DNA of 64,000 nt from Arthrobotrys musiformis (lineage: Eukaryota > Ascomycota > Orbiliomycetes > Orbiliales > Orbiliaceae). The DNA lies in NCBI GenBank assembly GCA_036971715.1, contig JAVHJL010000006.1, positions 1,116,001 to 1,180,000 on the forward strand. The letters are read 5' to 3'. Below, piece after piece: positions 22,303 to 34,042 of this stretch. Each line of letters opens with the position of its first letter. Within the stretch, counting starts at the first letter, position 1. The notes beneath the pieces are model-generated. The model saw only the letters and a program-made list of their open reading frames with translations, was not told the origin of the DNA and made no database searches. The position numbers and the translations under genes were made by a program.

Positions 22303-24406
22303 ATGAAGGTCTCTTCGCCGCTCCGTTTTCTCGGCCTGCTCGGCTTGCTTCACTCAGCCCCTTCTTTCTCTGCTAGCACTCAATGTGAAGTTGTGGGAAT
22401 CCAGGGAGGTATCCCTGATTATCCTGTGGCTTTGGAGCAGTATTCGTACTGTGGCGGGTACTTGAATGTATCTGCTTGGGTCCAGAATGTCAACTATAAC
22501 AAAGTCGTACAGCTATACTACGCCAATGCGAAGGGAGAGGTTACACCTCTCAGCGTCATTTCGCTAGGATGGATCAAGATGGCAGACGGAACAGACAATG
22601 GCTGGGAATTCTGGGCCGCCCAAACACCTGGTAAGGAAGCTTAGCAAGGAGGAAAATCCTCTTCTATCTTGAAATCCAACAGAGATAACGAATCAATTGA
22701 TACTAATATGGACTTTCTATATCGACTAGTCTACCTTAACGGTGTCACGAAGCTCATCAATATCACATACAATGCCCTGGATATCAATCAACAATATGTC
22801 CAGCCATTAGATCTAGAGGTTGAAGCCACTGGTCCGCCTCCACCAGATCCACCAGCAGCCCCGACGCCGTACGCAAAGCCCCAGGGATTTTCCACTGATA
22901 TCACCAGCTGGATGGCTACGTCGGCTACTCAGGCTGGTATCTCCAAGAAGCGCATGTTCGACAATATCTCGCCTGAAGGTGCCGTAAAGGGACTTGTAGT
23001 AGCCTCTCAATCGAAATCCGAACCTGACTACTGGTACCATTGGATTCGAGATGCTGCTTTGACAATGGATGTGGTTGTTATGCTCTATGAGGCCGCCAGC
23101 CCATGGAAGAAGGGGTACTACGAAGAGCGACTCTTCCAGTATGCCAAGGCCAGCATTGACCAACAAAATGATCCCACTGCTATCTCGGGGCTTGGAGAAC
23201 CAAAGTTCTACCTTGATACTAATACTGGATACACTGGTGTAAGTGACATGCTAACCTCATTGTGATGATGACTTGTCAATTACAACGAGTGCTAACGAGA
23301 ACGTTGAACAGCCGTGGGGGCGTCCACAAAATGACGGTCCGGGAGCTAGGGCCATTACGCTGATTCGATTCGCGGAAGCTTATCTCAAAAAGGGTGGCCC
23401 CAAATCTGTCGTCATCGCCAAACTTTGGCCCGCCATTTCCCGTGACCTCCAGTACGTTGCTGATGGCTGGAAATCCGGCTCATTCGATCTCTGGGAGGAA
23501 GTAAACTCCCAACACTTCTACAACCGCATCATCCACCGTCGGGCCTTACTTCTCGGTTCCAAATTCGTCAAGAAATTGGGCTATAACAATGACGCGGCGC
23601 GATATGCCTCCGTCGCTGCCCAAGTTTTAGAAAGTGCCGAGGGATTCTGGGATTCCCAGCGAAACTTGGTACTTTACTCCTATGGACCCGTGATGAGAGA
23701 TAAGAGCTCGTACAAGGATATTAGTGTTGTTTTGAGCGTGCTTCACGGGTACAACGATGACGGTGTGTTCAGTGCTACGAACGACCAAATCCTGGCTTCC
23801 GCGTATCAAATCGCGACCAGCTTCCTAGAAATCTACCCAATCGCCAATATTAAAAAGGATGCTAAGGGCAATCCGTTGGGAATGCCAATTGGGTAAGCAT
23901 GCATTTCATAATACCGGACCGTTCGGATCCTGATACTAATTTATTACGGCTCTAGTCGGTATCCTGAAGACGTCTACGATGGTGTCGGTACCTCCCGCGG
24001 CAACCCGTGGTACCTTACCACTGCTGCTATGGCCGAGCTTTTCTACAAGGCTGCCGCTGAATTCCAAGCCCGTGACCAAATCACCGTTACTCCCGCCACC
24101 GAAGCTTTCTGGAAATACTTCGCCCCACCAGCCGATGCCACGCTCAACCGAAAGTATACCTCTAGATCCCATACCTTCAAGGAGATGGTTCGAGCCCTCC
24201 AAGGTTGGGGTGATATGTGGATGCGAACAGTCAAGTACTGGGCTCCCAAGGACGGTAGATTCCCCGAGGAATACGACCGTGAAGACGGACGTGTCATTGG
24301 AGCCAAAGATTTGACATGGAGTTACGCCGCCTGGATCACCGCTGGTGCTGCCAGAGGTAGGGCGACAGGGGATGCAGCATGGTTGACTAGAGTTGCAGAC
24401 TTGTAA
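22303..24406 (+). CDS. Glucoamylase: N-terminal CBM21 plus GH15 catalytic domain
   Basis: Spliced model: 22303-22630, 22730-23238, 23312-23892, 23956-24406; 622 residues. ATG 22303 starts a signal peptide (MKVSSPLRFLGLLGLLHS). In-frame ATGs upstream (22102) would hide it, so they are not used. Residues about 30-135 match a CBM21 starch-binding module (GYLNVSAWVQNVNYNKVVQLYY, then DNGWEFWAAQTPVYLNGVTKLI). A Pro-rich linker leads into the GH15 domain with YWYHWIRDAALTMD, GLGEPKFYLDTNTGYTG, PWGRPQNDGPGARA, DLWEEV (general acid Glu341), GRYPEDVYDG and PEEYDREDG (general base region). The enzyme releases glucose from starch or glycogen ends outside the cell. Filamentous ascomycete glucoamylases usually carry a C-terminal CBM20; here there is none and the protein stops right after the GH15 core. 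Confidence 0.93.
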
Positions 24407-25213
24407 AAAAAAAAGAGGAAAAAGAAAAATGAGGGGGTTTTCTTTAGGAGGTTTTTGTCCGCTTTGTTAATTGTCCTATGCCAGGCCCGACAGGTTCTAG
24501 AAGGTACTCGGTGCTGACGTAGACGGAAGATAAGGAGCAGAGATAAGCGGGTTTGCGGGAATCTGCGATAGGCTAATGCAGGAGAAGGAAAGGGGAGAGA
24601 AACACGTAGGACCGCAGAATGCATACTTAATCTATCCATCTTTTTCCGCGAAGGGGTTTTCGGCATGTGATACCCACGCGTTCCTTTTCTTTTTTCTTTT
24701 CTTTTGGTGTATTAGTATGTTACGCTCGTTTTTTTGTGTTTGATAGCGTGTAAGAATAACCAGTTTGGACTTTCGTTGAAGTTCCTCTGTTGGAGCGAAG
24801 TCACGCCAGTTATGGCGCTGGCGGGGACATTATTCTTCCTTTCCCCCACCCCTTTTCGTTTATGGTTACCCGTGCTCGATGCGCGGCATTGTTAGAATGG
24901 CATAACAAATGGAGTATCACTGATGGACTTGGAGGATTCCATGAACTTGAAATTGAAATTGATGTCTTTATCATTATAATTTTTTATATATTTTAAAATG
25001 CCAAAATCTAAAATTGAACCCTCCAATGTCTTCCCCTCGTTAAAATTATAGCCGAATAGAATGCTTCGCATGCTGTTTTCTAACTCCGCTAATATCATAT
25101 GCCTGCTAAAAAAAGAAAAATCCCACACAGTATAACCATTATTTGAAAAATATGCCAAAACTTAACTCCCAAATATTACCTTGACCGTCTAATAGTTTCC
25201 CATTTTAATGCAT
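24407..25213. other. Intergenic between convergent glucoamylase and GGT genes
   Basis: T-rich and A-rich, consistent with two facing 3' ends. No coding segment seen. Confidence 0.6.
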
Positions 25214-26979
25214 CTAGAAAGCATAACCACCGCTGTTCTTCTGTCTTGGCTCACCGGCAGCCTCGAAGGTTCCATTGTTCAAACGTCTGAGACCTTGAGC
25301 GGCGGACTGGGCGTCTGGGATGTAAGTAATAACATGTCCCAAATCCCTCAAGTAAGCAGCAGTGCTGTTATCGAAAGACCGTTCGACGACGCAGGTGTTT
25401 GGGGTCAATTGGTCGTGGAGTCTGGGGGTGGCGAGAGACTCTGGAATGGAGCGTCCGTAGTCTACCATGTTGATGATGTTCTGGATGGTGGAGGAGATGA
25501 TTCTGCTACCACCTGCGGCACCAACGACGAAGTCAAGGGTTCCATCGGCAGTTTCAGCGATTGTGGCGGTGATAGAGGAAAGTGGGCGCTTGAATGGCTT
25601 GATGAAGTTGGCGGGGGAGGGGATGAATCCGAAAGCATTGGAGGATCCAGGGATGGAGAAGTCGTTCATTTCGTTGTTCATGATGACACCGGTTTCTGGG
25701 ATCATGACTGTGGAGCCGAAAAGGAGGTTGATGGTGGTGGTGAGGGAGACGGCGAGACCTGATGCATCTGCTGTGGACATCTGGGCTGTTCCCGGGGTGT
25801 CGAGGGATTCGAGACCCTTGGGGTTATATTCCTTCACTTCGAGAGTGCGGGTGAGACAGATCTTGGAACGAATTTCTTCAGCGAGTTCGGGGGAGACCAT
25901 GGATTCTTGGTAGGCATCGAGACCCTCGACGAAGTCTGGGTCACCGAGTTCGGCACGGAGGGAGTATCCGAAGCGCATGGCCTCGACGAGGAGATGGGTG
26001 GATTCATTGACCTTTGCGGGGTTGCCGAAATCAGGGTATCCTTCAAGGATCTTGAGGACCGATTGAGTGACGGCACCGCTGGATGGAGCGGATGTGCTCC
26101 AAAGCTTACGGCCGCGGTATGTGATGTGTGATGGTTTACGGTGAGCAAGTTTGAAAGATCGAAGATCCTCGTGGGTCATGATACCACCCTTAGCCTTGAG
26201 CTCACGGATCATGGCATTGGCGATTGGGCCGTAGTAGAAGGAGTCAACGCCCTCGTTTGCAATTGTTTCGAGGGTGTTCGCGAAACGCTTTCGGTACATG
26301 GTTTCGCCTAGTTTAACGAGTGTACCGTTTGGAGCAAAGTCCTGGGCCCAAGCCGGGTCCTCGACGAGGAAGAATGTTGGTGCGGAAGCCCTGACTAACT
26401 CGAAGTATTTGACGTGGTCTTTGTTGACGACGAAGCCGTCTCTGGCGAGGCGAATTGAAGGCTCGAGGCACTCCTTCCATGTGAGCTTGCCATATTTGTC
26501 ATGGAGGTATTCAAGACCTCGAAGTTCTCCGGGGATACCACTGATATATCACAATTTCGTTAGTCCGATATTGATATAAATTAGTAAGGGTGTAGGTTGT
26601 CAATATCTTACCTAGCCATTCCACCATAAACACTCAATTCGGTCCTGTTGACGAACATCTCCTCGTGAGCGGCAGCGGGGGCCATCTCTCTGAAATCCAC
26701 ATATTCGTATTCTCCCTTAGGGCTTCTGATAAGCATGAAACCACCTCCCGCGATACCGCTGTGGTACATGGCAACTGTTCCGACACAGATGACAGTTCCA
26801 ACCATGGCATCGGCGGCATTACCACCCTTCTTCATAAGATCGATACCGACCTGACTGCACACATCTGTTTCAGATGCAACAGCGCCATTGTGGTCCTTTT
26901 GCAATTGACGATTTTGGATTGTAGGTAATGCATGAGCAGCGGTAGCAAGGACCGTGAGAATAATTGGTAACGACCTCAT
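25214..26979 (-). CDS. Gamma-glutamyltranspeptidase (GGT)
   Basis: Spliced model: complement of 26979-26612 and 26540-25214; 564 residues. The N-terminus MRSLPIILTVLATAAHA is a signal peptide, so the enzyme enters the secretory route. Family segments appear in order: NGAVASETDVCSQVGIDLMKKGGNAADAMV, the GIAGGGFMLIRS oxyanion/substrate loop, VDFREMAPA, and the autocatalytic cleavage site at TPGTAQMSTAD, where Thr374 is the expected N-terminal nucleophile of the small subunit. NNEMNDFSIPG and VGAAGGSRIISSTIQNI complete the small subunit. GGT cleaves gamma-glutamyl bonds of glutathione and transfers or hydrolyses the glutamyl group; secreted or vacuolar forms recycle glutathione and nitrogen. The Thr is followed by Ala-Gln rather than the usual Thr/Ser-His. 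Confidence 0.93.
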
Positions 26980-28128
26980 GATGGTGAATGTTAATGTATA
27001 TAAAGAGTGAGAGGAAGATATCTATAAAATATTTATCAATAAGACAATATAATATGATAGATAGAACAGCCACCAGAACTAATTGTCGATGCCGTGAATG
27101 TTCGAGATCGTGAAGGATGAAGAAATGACTTCCAGAGCGTGGGCACAGGATGTTATATACCCAGGTAAACTTAGAGTTCTGACCCAAGGCTCACCATGAA
27201 TCGCAATGTCGAAATACTATGATTGATCCTTCCCAATCTCTTACCTGAAACCCACAGACACCATAAGAGAGGATGGTAAATCAATTTCCACCAAGTGAGG
27301 TCTATGATGCTCCCTTTCCCCGTCGCATGGACAGATTCAGACACCTTCCCAATGCGTTATCTACGCCCGTCTCGGAGAAGGGGTATATTCGCTAATGTAT
27401 AACTCTACTGTAGTTGACTACATTCCGTATGCCGCTACCCCCCTGCAGGGTAGGATGAATGCGTATGCGCATTCTTAGTGAACTGACATGTCGCTCATGC
27501 TAATGGCCGATGTCGCGATACAGTAACATTAGCACAAACCCTAGGTGCGGACGCCAGGGGAAAAGAAATCTAAGATTTTTGGAAGGAATCCTTACCGAAT
27601 CAAGTAGTTCTACGGAAGCTTTTCAGACAATCCGGGATTTTTTGGGGATTTTATATCATAGTTGCCTAATCGGTGTTGGTGGGAAGAGGAAGCCTCGAAG
27701 AGGGACAGGCATCTTGACAGACGCTTACCCGCCTCCTGCCGCGATATGGACAATGTGTACAGAGAGTTTTCCTAGGTGGTGAAAACTGAGGACCAAAAAT
27801 GCCAGCTGTTGTCCTCCAATTAGTATGTGTCCATTATCTTCATTTGAATTTTTTTTAACAGTTGTTCTTGTGGAGGTTAAAGGAACGAGAGAATACTCGA
27901 ATTCGCTACCTTTTGAGGGTTTGCATAAGTTGTCGTTATGGCCGGAGCAAATAACGCCATTGCCCTCGTTAAAAAAAAAATCTAACAAAGTTGTATTTTT
28001 ATTTAGAAAAATAAAATAAAAAAGATAAAAATTCTGCCGATGAGCTCTGAATCCATGAAACCTGTCAATGCAAAATCTGTTGGTTACCGTAATCTAATCT
28101 GTTCCATATTTTCCTTCTAGAATAACTG
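26980..28128. other. Intergenic upstream of the GGT gene
   Basis: Holds the GGT promoter. A TATA-like element (minus strand) lies at 27152-27160. No supported gene; the ORFs at 27510-27782 and 27725-27988 overlap on opposite strands without domain patterns. Confidence 0.55.
27152..27160 (-). promoter_or_regulatory. TATA-like element upstream of the GGT gene
   Basis: The minus strand reads GTATATAAC about 175 nt upstream of ATG 26979. Confidence 0.4.
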
Positions 28129-28780
28129 TCAAGAATCTTGGAAGTGTCGCAGCTGCACGTTGATGTTGCGGAGCGGGTTTTTCTTTCTGGGCAGTGGCTC
28201 ACCTTTGGGCCCTGTCGAACCGTCGAGGCTTGGCAACGTTTCATTATCGACTTTCTCGATTCGTTCTTCATGGGACCGGGAAATTAAATCAATGGGAACC
28301 ATATACTGTATATGCCACTTATGCGAAGGAGGGAAAATTTTCGTATTGCTTTTCAAAGGAAGCAAGCTTAATGCAATATCGGAAGCCGGATCGGCTGGCT
28401 TAGTATCACTCAAGAGCTTGGGAATGAGCTTGGTGATTTGGATTTGCTAACATATACTCCGTATACACGACAAAATCACCTTTGTCCGCCATTCATCGGC
28501 TATAGTATACAGATGGAATCTGGGCTTCAACTTATTTTTTTTATTTTTTTTGAGTTCTCTTGTGGACGGACAGATTTTATAGGTAACTAAGGGAGTAGGT
28601 AACATCGCAGCTGGCTTGTAGGTATCTTAGCTGTTCTACCCTTTCTTCCGTTCCTACTTTATTCAATTGATATTTCACGGCTATTTTCGGATTGAAGGAA
28701 TATTCACTATTGACTACGGAACCGTTCGGACGAGGCCGAACTCTGATCACAAAGCTATCAACTTCTAATACAATGGACAT
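28129..28780 (-). CDS. Candidate two-exon gene of unknown function
   Basis: Tentative model: complement of 28780-28604 and 28446-28129, giving 164 residues in phase. Exon 1 encodes MSIVLEVDSFVIRVRPRPNG and a mixed polar/hydrophobic sequence. Exon 2 encodes SDIALSLLPLKSNTKIFPP and a charged Pro-rich tail. The acceptor TTAG|CAAATC is normal but the donor GTTACC is weak, so the splice is uncertain. No family is recognised and there is no signal peptide. It stands alone in a 3.8 kb region, which may simply be noncoding. Confidence 0.3.
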
Positions 28781-30786
28781 TGTTGCGCAGGCACAATGGA
28801 ATGTCACCCCGCACCTGTGTAAGCGGGACGAAGCAGAAGCGAGCACAACTCATTCCATTGACTCGATTCCATATCACGATAGCTTATAATAACACCCGTC
28901 AAAGAACATTCCATAAAATCCGCGATCGATTCTCCGCAAAGCCGTTAGCGCGGGGCTCTATTTTTATGCCTGCCATGTGCCCACCCACACGTGGTTTCCC
29001 CCGACGCCTGGTTTGTAGCACCCTTGTATACGTAGTGACCGACGAGAAGTTCCATTTTTTCCCTTTCGCTACCGAGCATAGAAGGGCTTTCGTGGAACTC
29101 TCGCTACTTCATTTGGGAGGAGGTATTCTTTTGGTGGAAAGACATTTTTTGACATTTGCCCTAGCTTCGAAATCAAAGGCTTATGCACCGACGGGCCAAG
29201 GCTTCTAGACGGCTTCCGTTCTTTTCCTTTTTGTGCCGTTTTTCTTTTTCGTCGGATGGACGGCAAGTATTTCGAGCCTGGGGGAAAGACGGGGTAGCTT
29301 CCTATAATGTAAATTTGTGTCTGTAATTTTTTTTAAAGAAAAAATTCAACAGTACAAATTTCAAAACTACGAACTATAGCACTAGAGCTCAGGAGCAACC
29401 GCATAGACGCCAATAGGCTTGGGAGTCTCCGCGCGTTGTTTGGCGGTTTTTGTGAGATGAAACAGGAATCATCCCGAGGCCCTAGTAGCTTCACCAGTTA
29501 CAAAACTGGACCCTTTGATGCGGGTTGGCTGGAAACATCCGTAAAACGTTGACAAGTATGCAAGGGATAAAATTTTTCTAGCGTACTACGTAAGCGGTGC
29601 TATGGAAAGAGTCTCGGAATAACTCACATTTTGACCTTGAGAGTGAGGATATTATGATATCGACTGCGAGTATGTGTAGTAGGTATAAACGGGTGTGCAT
29701 TGCATACTGACTGATTGCTTGGGCGGAAACAGCCGCGTCTATACACGGACTGAGCACATATGCAGGTAAATCGACTAGATGCATAAAAACTAGCGGCTTC
29801 GAGCAGTACCTTCTGCAGAACCTAGGAAAACCGTGTTCCCATGGTCTCAGTCACCTGTGGCATATATACGGCTGCATACAGTTCCGATGTTAGCACCTCT
29901 CGAGATCTGTTGACAGGTCGTGGTCTAAAGGAATTGAGGAATTCCCCAACAACTTCTTTAATTCGTAATACCGTAAAGCCGAAACGAAAATACAGAATCC
30001 ATATCTAGAATATCATCCGCGATCCAGTCGTGGGATCCGGGATTGCAGTCGGGCCTGCACGAACGGCTTGTGGTGTTGAGGGTCGTTACAGTATCAGGGG
30101 TGCGAAAAATGCAACACTGACTGTGGAGTTGTGGTTAATACTTACAGCTTGCCAGGATGAAAGGTTGGTGACGTAGTACTGATTCGGAAAAATAGGCCGC
30201 CCTGTTAGTGGAATCGCAAGATAAGAGTCTGGGGGCAAGATAAAAATGATTCACAAACCGTAAACTGCTTGACGCCGTGTTCACGGGTAGAGCGCAAATG
30301 TGACTCCGAGGGGCATATGTTGGCTTCCTTAATCTGCAGCATACATGCATGCTAGCGGGGCGTTTTGTACCAGGGCGCGACGGTATCTTCCACTATGCGA
30401 ATATGTAGAGCGACTTCGTAAAGTCGCCAAAATCAAGGAAACGGAATTTACTTTGGAGATGGAATGCTTCTAGCTAGTTTGAGGTGGCTGTCTGGTTCAC
30501 CAGCCTGCTGAGCGCCACACGTCATACCTGCATCATGCTAATCGAAAGCTTAGAAAACGGACTACTAAGCGTATAAAATGCCTTTAGAATGACTAAAGTT
30601 TTAGTCCGGAGGTAGAATGATTATAGCAAATTTCAAAATCCGAATTCATCATAAAATATCTAAACCGGGATATCGATATCGATATAGCACTTCTTGTGAA
30701 ACCTTCGAAAATCTATCCCCCCTGCGATAGGTTACACAAAACCCGCAACAACGCAGAGTAACCTTAACTACCCCGGAGTTCCAAAG
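28781..30786. other. Intergenic, 2 kb
   Basis: No supported gene or RNA. A short palindromic-looking ATCGATATCGATAT lies near 30672-30685. ORFs at 29069-29266 (minus), 29578-29784 (minus) and 30135-30350 (minus) lack domain patterns. Confidence 0.5.
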
Positions 30787-31383
30787 ATGGAAACCGTGAA
30801 GCAATACTACAACAGACAATACGATATATGGGTCCCATGGCTAGAGGATCAATATCTCTACTATTTCGGAAAGGACAATAAAGCCTCTTATGTCACGAAA
30901 CGTAAGTCATAACACTCGACTCCTGTCTCGCATCCGCAGCCACGACGTGGACATGCACGTCCTACGAAATCCGAGGTTCATATGCCAAAATGCAACAGAT
31001 GACTCAGCTGGCTAACGTATCTATCGACCGTGACGGTGTCCACGAACATAGAACAATTGGAGAAAAGCAAAGTGACTGGCGTGAAACAAGTCGACAAGTT
31101 GCAGGATGGTGTGCACAACCTCGCAGCTGGTCAGGTGGGGAAAGATGGATTGTTGCAGCCTGTGGGCGATTTAGTGTCAAAGCAGGGGGTGAACAGGATA
31201 GAGAGGGGCGGTAAAGACGAAGATGGGTCGTACGGGGGGCCGCTGGGCGGCGTTACGGATCCTATTATTGATGGTGCGAAATCCGGGGCGAAATTCGGTG
31301 CCGATGCGGCGGCTGAGGGTACGAAGGGAGTTGGCAATTTTGTGAGTGGGCTGTCACCTTTCGGAAAGAAGAGTGAGAAGTGA
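30787..31383 (+). CDS. Small conserved fungal protein of unknown function
   Basis: Spliced model: 30787-30901, 31052-31383; 148 residues. The first exon encodes METVKQYYNRQYDIWVPWLE and DNKASYVTK. The second encodes KSKVTGVKQVDKLQDGVHNL, AGQVGKDGLLQPVGDLVSKQ and RGGKDEDGSYGG, followed by a Gly/Ala-rich tail. I recognise this as a small hydrophilic family found widely in Pezizomycotina without an assigned function. The acceptor chosen (ACATAG|AACAATTGG) gives the conserved K-x-x-L-x-K-[ST]-K-V-T-G pattern in frame; the longer unspliced ORF that starts at 31030 would break it. There is no signal peptide or membrane segment; the protein is probably cytosolic. Confidence 0.8.
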
Positions 31384-31706
31384 ATGGCAATTGCCGTCGT
31401 CCAGCCTGGAGTGTTTCGTTTCTCTAAACTTCACACATAATCTTGTAATGTCCATCTTGAGATTGATGTTCAAGCTTTTGTAATAGTCTGTAATTCTTGA
31501 ATATTTAAACATTTCAAATACTAATACTAATTGTAATATAACCAACGCCCCTGGTAAACACCCAAACGAATTGCAACCCATATCCACATTACAAATACAT
31601 GGCAAAGAAACTTAAGAAAATACCAAGGAACCTTCCCAATATTAGAGCAAATTTGTGAAATTTAGGATCACCAAAAGCAAAATCAGACGGTTGTCGTTTG
31701 TGATAA
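31384..31706. other. Short intergenic gap between convergent genes
   Basis: AT-rich, 323 nt, with the facing 3' ends of the small conserved gene and the DUF6594 gene. Nothing else seen. Confidence 0.6.
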
Positions 31707-33043
31707 TTATGTTGACTTTCCCATCGAGCCGGCACTTCCACCAGCCGACCCATCACCATTCAGCGTCGAACCGACGAACACCACCATAACGGCACAATAA
31801 CTAGAGTTGCAGGCAATTAGCTTAGGACGCTCTAGTAGTTTCAAAAGACAAGCACTTACGCTGCCGTGCCTCCCATGATTTCTCCCTTCCGTGCAGTAGT
31901 GAAAAGCGCCATGATGACGCCGCAGAGCAAGGTTGACACGCACAAAACGGCCAGCCTTCCTTCGTCCGAGTTGACGTAAAAGAGGACAATAACTCCTGCG
32001 ATCAACAATGCCGAGACGAGAGCCGCATAAGCCACGCGCATCAACGCATCCTTCCAGTCTGTGCTATAGTACGTTATCGAAGGATCTCCGTAGCTAGCGG
32101 GATTACCCTTCTTCTTAAATAGCCACATACAACCGAAAGTGTCTCGGGCCCAACCACGCAGAACGTCCGTGAGGACTGCGGAATCCTCACTGGAAGCTTG
32201 TAACGCGCATATGTCACCCTTGTCTTCAAGAAACCTGGATTCCTTGGGGACAAGTGGGTGTACTGGGCGTTGGTTGTTCATCCAATTTGCAATATTTTGT
32301 ATCTGCCAGTCAGCGGCATCCTTGAGGGCAAGTTTTTGTTTGTATCGGAAAAGTTCGTCATCTGTTACGAGGAAGGAAGCATCAGTAAGAAAGCTTGCGA
32401 CGGGCTTTGTGTTGCGTGTGGTATGCGCAACCAGCCGAAGTTCATACCATATTCCTTCATAGACTTGCGTAGCCTCTTGACCAACCCGACTCTATACTCC
32501 TCTAAATCTTTCTCTCTCCTCCATGAGCGATTTAGTACATTTGCAGGGGTGCCTGCGTTCCTGGCTTCCTCTTCTTCAATCATATCTAATTCCGCTAGAT
32601 CTTCCTCTATCTCTTCGATATCTGCTTGCCGATATAGCAATAATTGTGCATGCAACCTGCTGAACCGTCTGAATATCGCAAGGTCGTCCTCTAGTTCGAT
32701 AAAGGCTGCAAGTTTCGAATAACCAATAGGAACTTCCTTGACTGTTCAATTAAGCCGCCGCATCAGCCTTACTGTCCCGCACAATCCATATTTCTTGTGG
32801 TTTTTTTTTTTTTTTTCCTGGGGTAGTATACTGACCAGGTATTGGCCGCTTCTTTCGCGTGATGGTAACACTATTCCGAGTCGTCAATCTCCTTGTTGGC
32901 CTCCGCACAATATCTCCATTTTCGGGCCCGCCATTGTCACCAGAATCGGTTGCCCTGTTTGCTTCGAGGTCGCGACTTCGCCGTCTTGATCGTCCTGAAT
33001 GCGAGCTGGTGGATGACCGGGGGCTTACGGCGAAAGTTCCCAT
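31707..33043 (-). CDS. DUF6594 domain membrane protein
   Basis: Spliced model: complement of 33043-32836, 32741-32448, 32361-31860 and 31800-31707; 365 residues in phase. Residues 1-70 are Ser/Arg-rich and disordered. The domain then follows: YSKLAAFIELEDDLAIFRRF (the usual family start), RLHAQLLLYRQADIEEIEED, a charged coiled-coil-like section, WMNNQRPVHPLVPKESRFLE, and the C-terminal membrane part with YAALVSALLIAGVIVLFYV, LAVLCVSTLLCGVIMALF and YCAVMVVFVGS. This order is typical of DUF6594 proteins, common in filamentous ascomycetes and of unknown function. The 5' end is the least certain part: an upstream minus-strand ORF from 33303 looks protein-like, but no splice joins it in phase to this frame. 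Confidence 0.82.
32803..32817. repeat. Poly-T run (poly-A on the coding strand) in intron 1 of the DUF6594 gene
   Basis: A homopolymer of about 15 T on the plus strand lies inside the first intron of the minus-strand gene; its length is likely to vary. Confidence 0.7.
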
Positions 33044-34042
33044 AGGGCTGTTAGTTTTGAGCTACTGATTTGAAATCGCTGGGGATAGGAGAGCTGAAAA
33101 TTAAATGGAAGGATTAAGGATTGAGGGGGAGGGCCATGAGGAAACTCGAGAACAGCGAGAGGGTACATACTCCTTTTACCTAGGCCGTTGATATCATGAG
33201 ACGGTGAGCTGGTGGCATTCGGTCGTGTAGATTCTTGACCTGGTGCGCTGGCCGTCGGTGCGCTGGTCATCGGTCCTTCTTTGTTGTCGATGTTGACCTC
33301 CATGCGATCGATTGGTTGAGTGAACTGGGCCGAATTGAACGTGATCGCAAATTTGATATCGCGAGAAGTCCTACCCGGTGAGCTGAAAAAGGTTCACCGA
33401 AAAGACCTTGAGAGCGGTTTCTCTGGGGCTTCAATGTTTCGACTACGGATTGCCTTGGTGAGGAGGAGATGTCATATATTCGAGGGGTCAATCGTTATCT
33501 TGTGAAGAATGAGCGCAATCCTTCATGGATTAATCGGAACGCGAAAGTTGCGCTCGTACACTAGCAGAATAACATGGGTCCCTGCAAGGGCTTGTGTGTG
33601 TGACTCTTTGGCCAGCAAACACTGCCTTAACCTTGGCACTGCCCCAGATTCCAGGCTACCAAAGCTTCTTTTTCTCGAAGCCTTGTAGAAGGATTTGTTG
33701 TAGCTAGTATCTAGTATCTACGGGGCATTAGAACCTCTGTTCTTCGAGGCCTCGAGTTGTCTAAGTTATTGCTTGTCAATTATGTAATAGTTGAATCTTC
33801 GTGATGAGGCTGAAAATAGTTAATTAAATACATGAATTGAAGAGGTGAGAAGGCAATGGAAAAATAGGTATTACAAGACGCCGCAGATGCAAATCGCTAC
33901 TTGGTTCGTGATGCTACTGAATGCCATATCACAAGCCGGCATGCTATACAAAAGTACTTTCGTTCAAGTCGTTCAAGTCGTGGTCGTGCAGACAGAAAAC
34001 AAGAATACAGAAAATGAAGCACCACTCCTGTAGTTGGAGAGG
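33044..34042. other. Intergenic upstream of the DUF6594 gene
   Basis: Contains the upstream ORF fragment (33303 down to about 33180, minus) noted above and otherwise nothing supported. A 62-codon ORF at 33845-34033 (plus) has no domain pattern. Confidence 0.5.

Noticed and set aside
16978..24406. RiPP-type biosynthetic cluster suggested by the S41 (UstP-like) peptidase
   Set aside because: No precursor with repeated KR-flanked cores, no UstYa-like oxidase and no tyrosinase are nearby; the neighbours are a glucoamylase and an FAD oxidoreductase in ordinary spacing.
33180..33303. Upstream N-terminal exon for the DUF6594 gene
   Set aside because: The ORF from 33303 looks protein-like, but all plausible donors are in phase 1 and meet a stop after the acceptor before 33046; the phase needed is 2.
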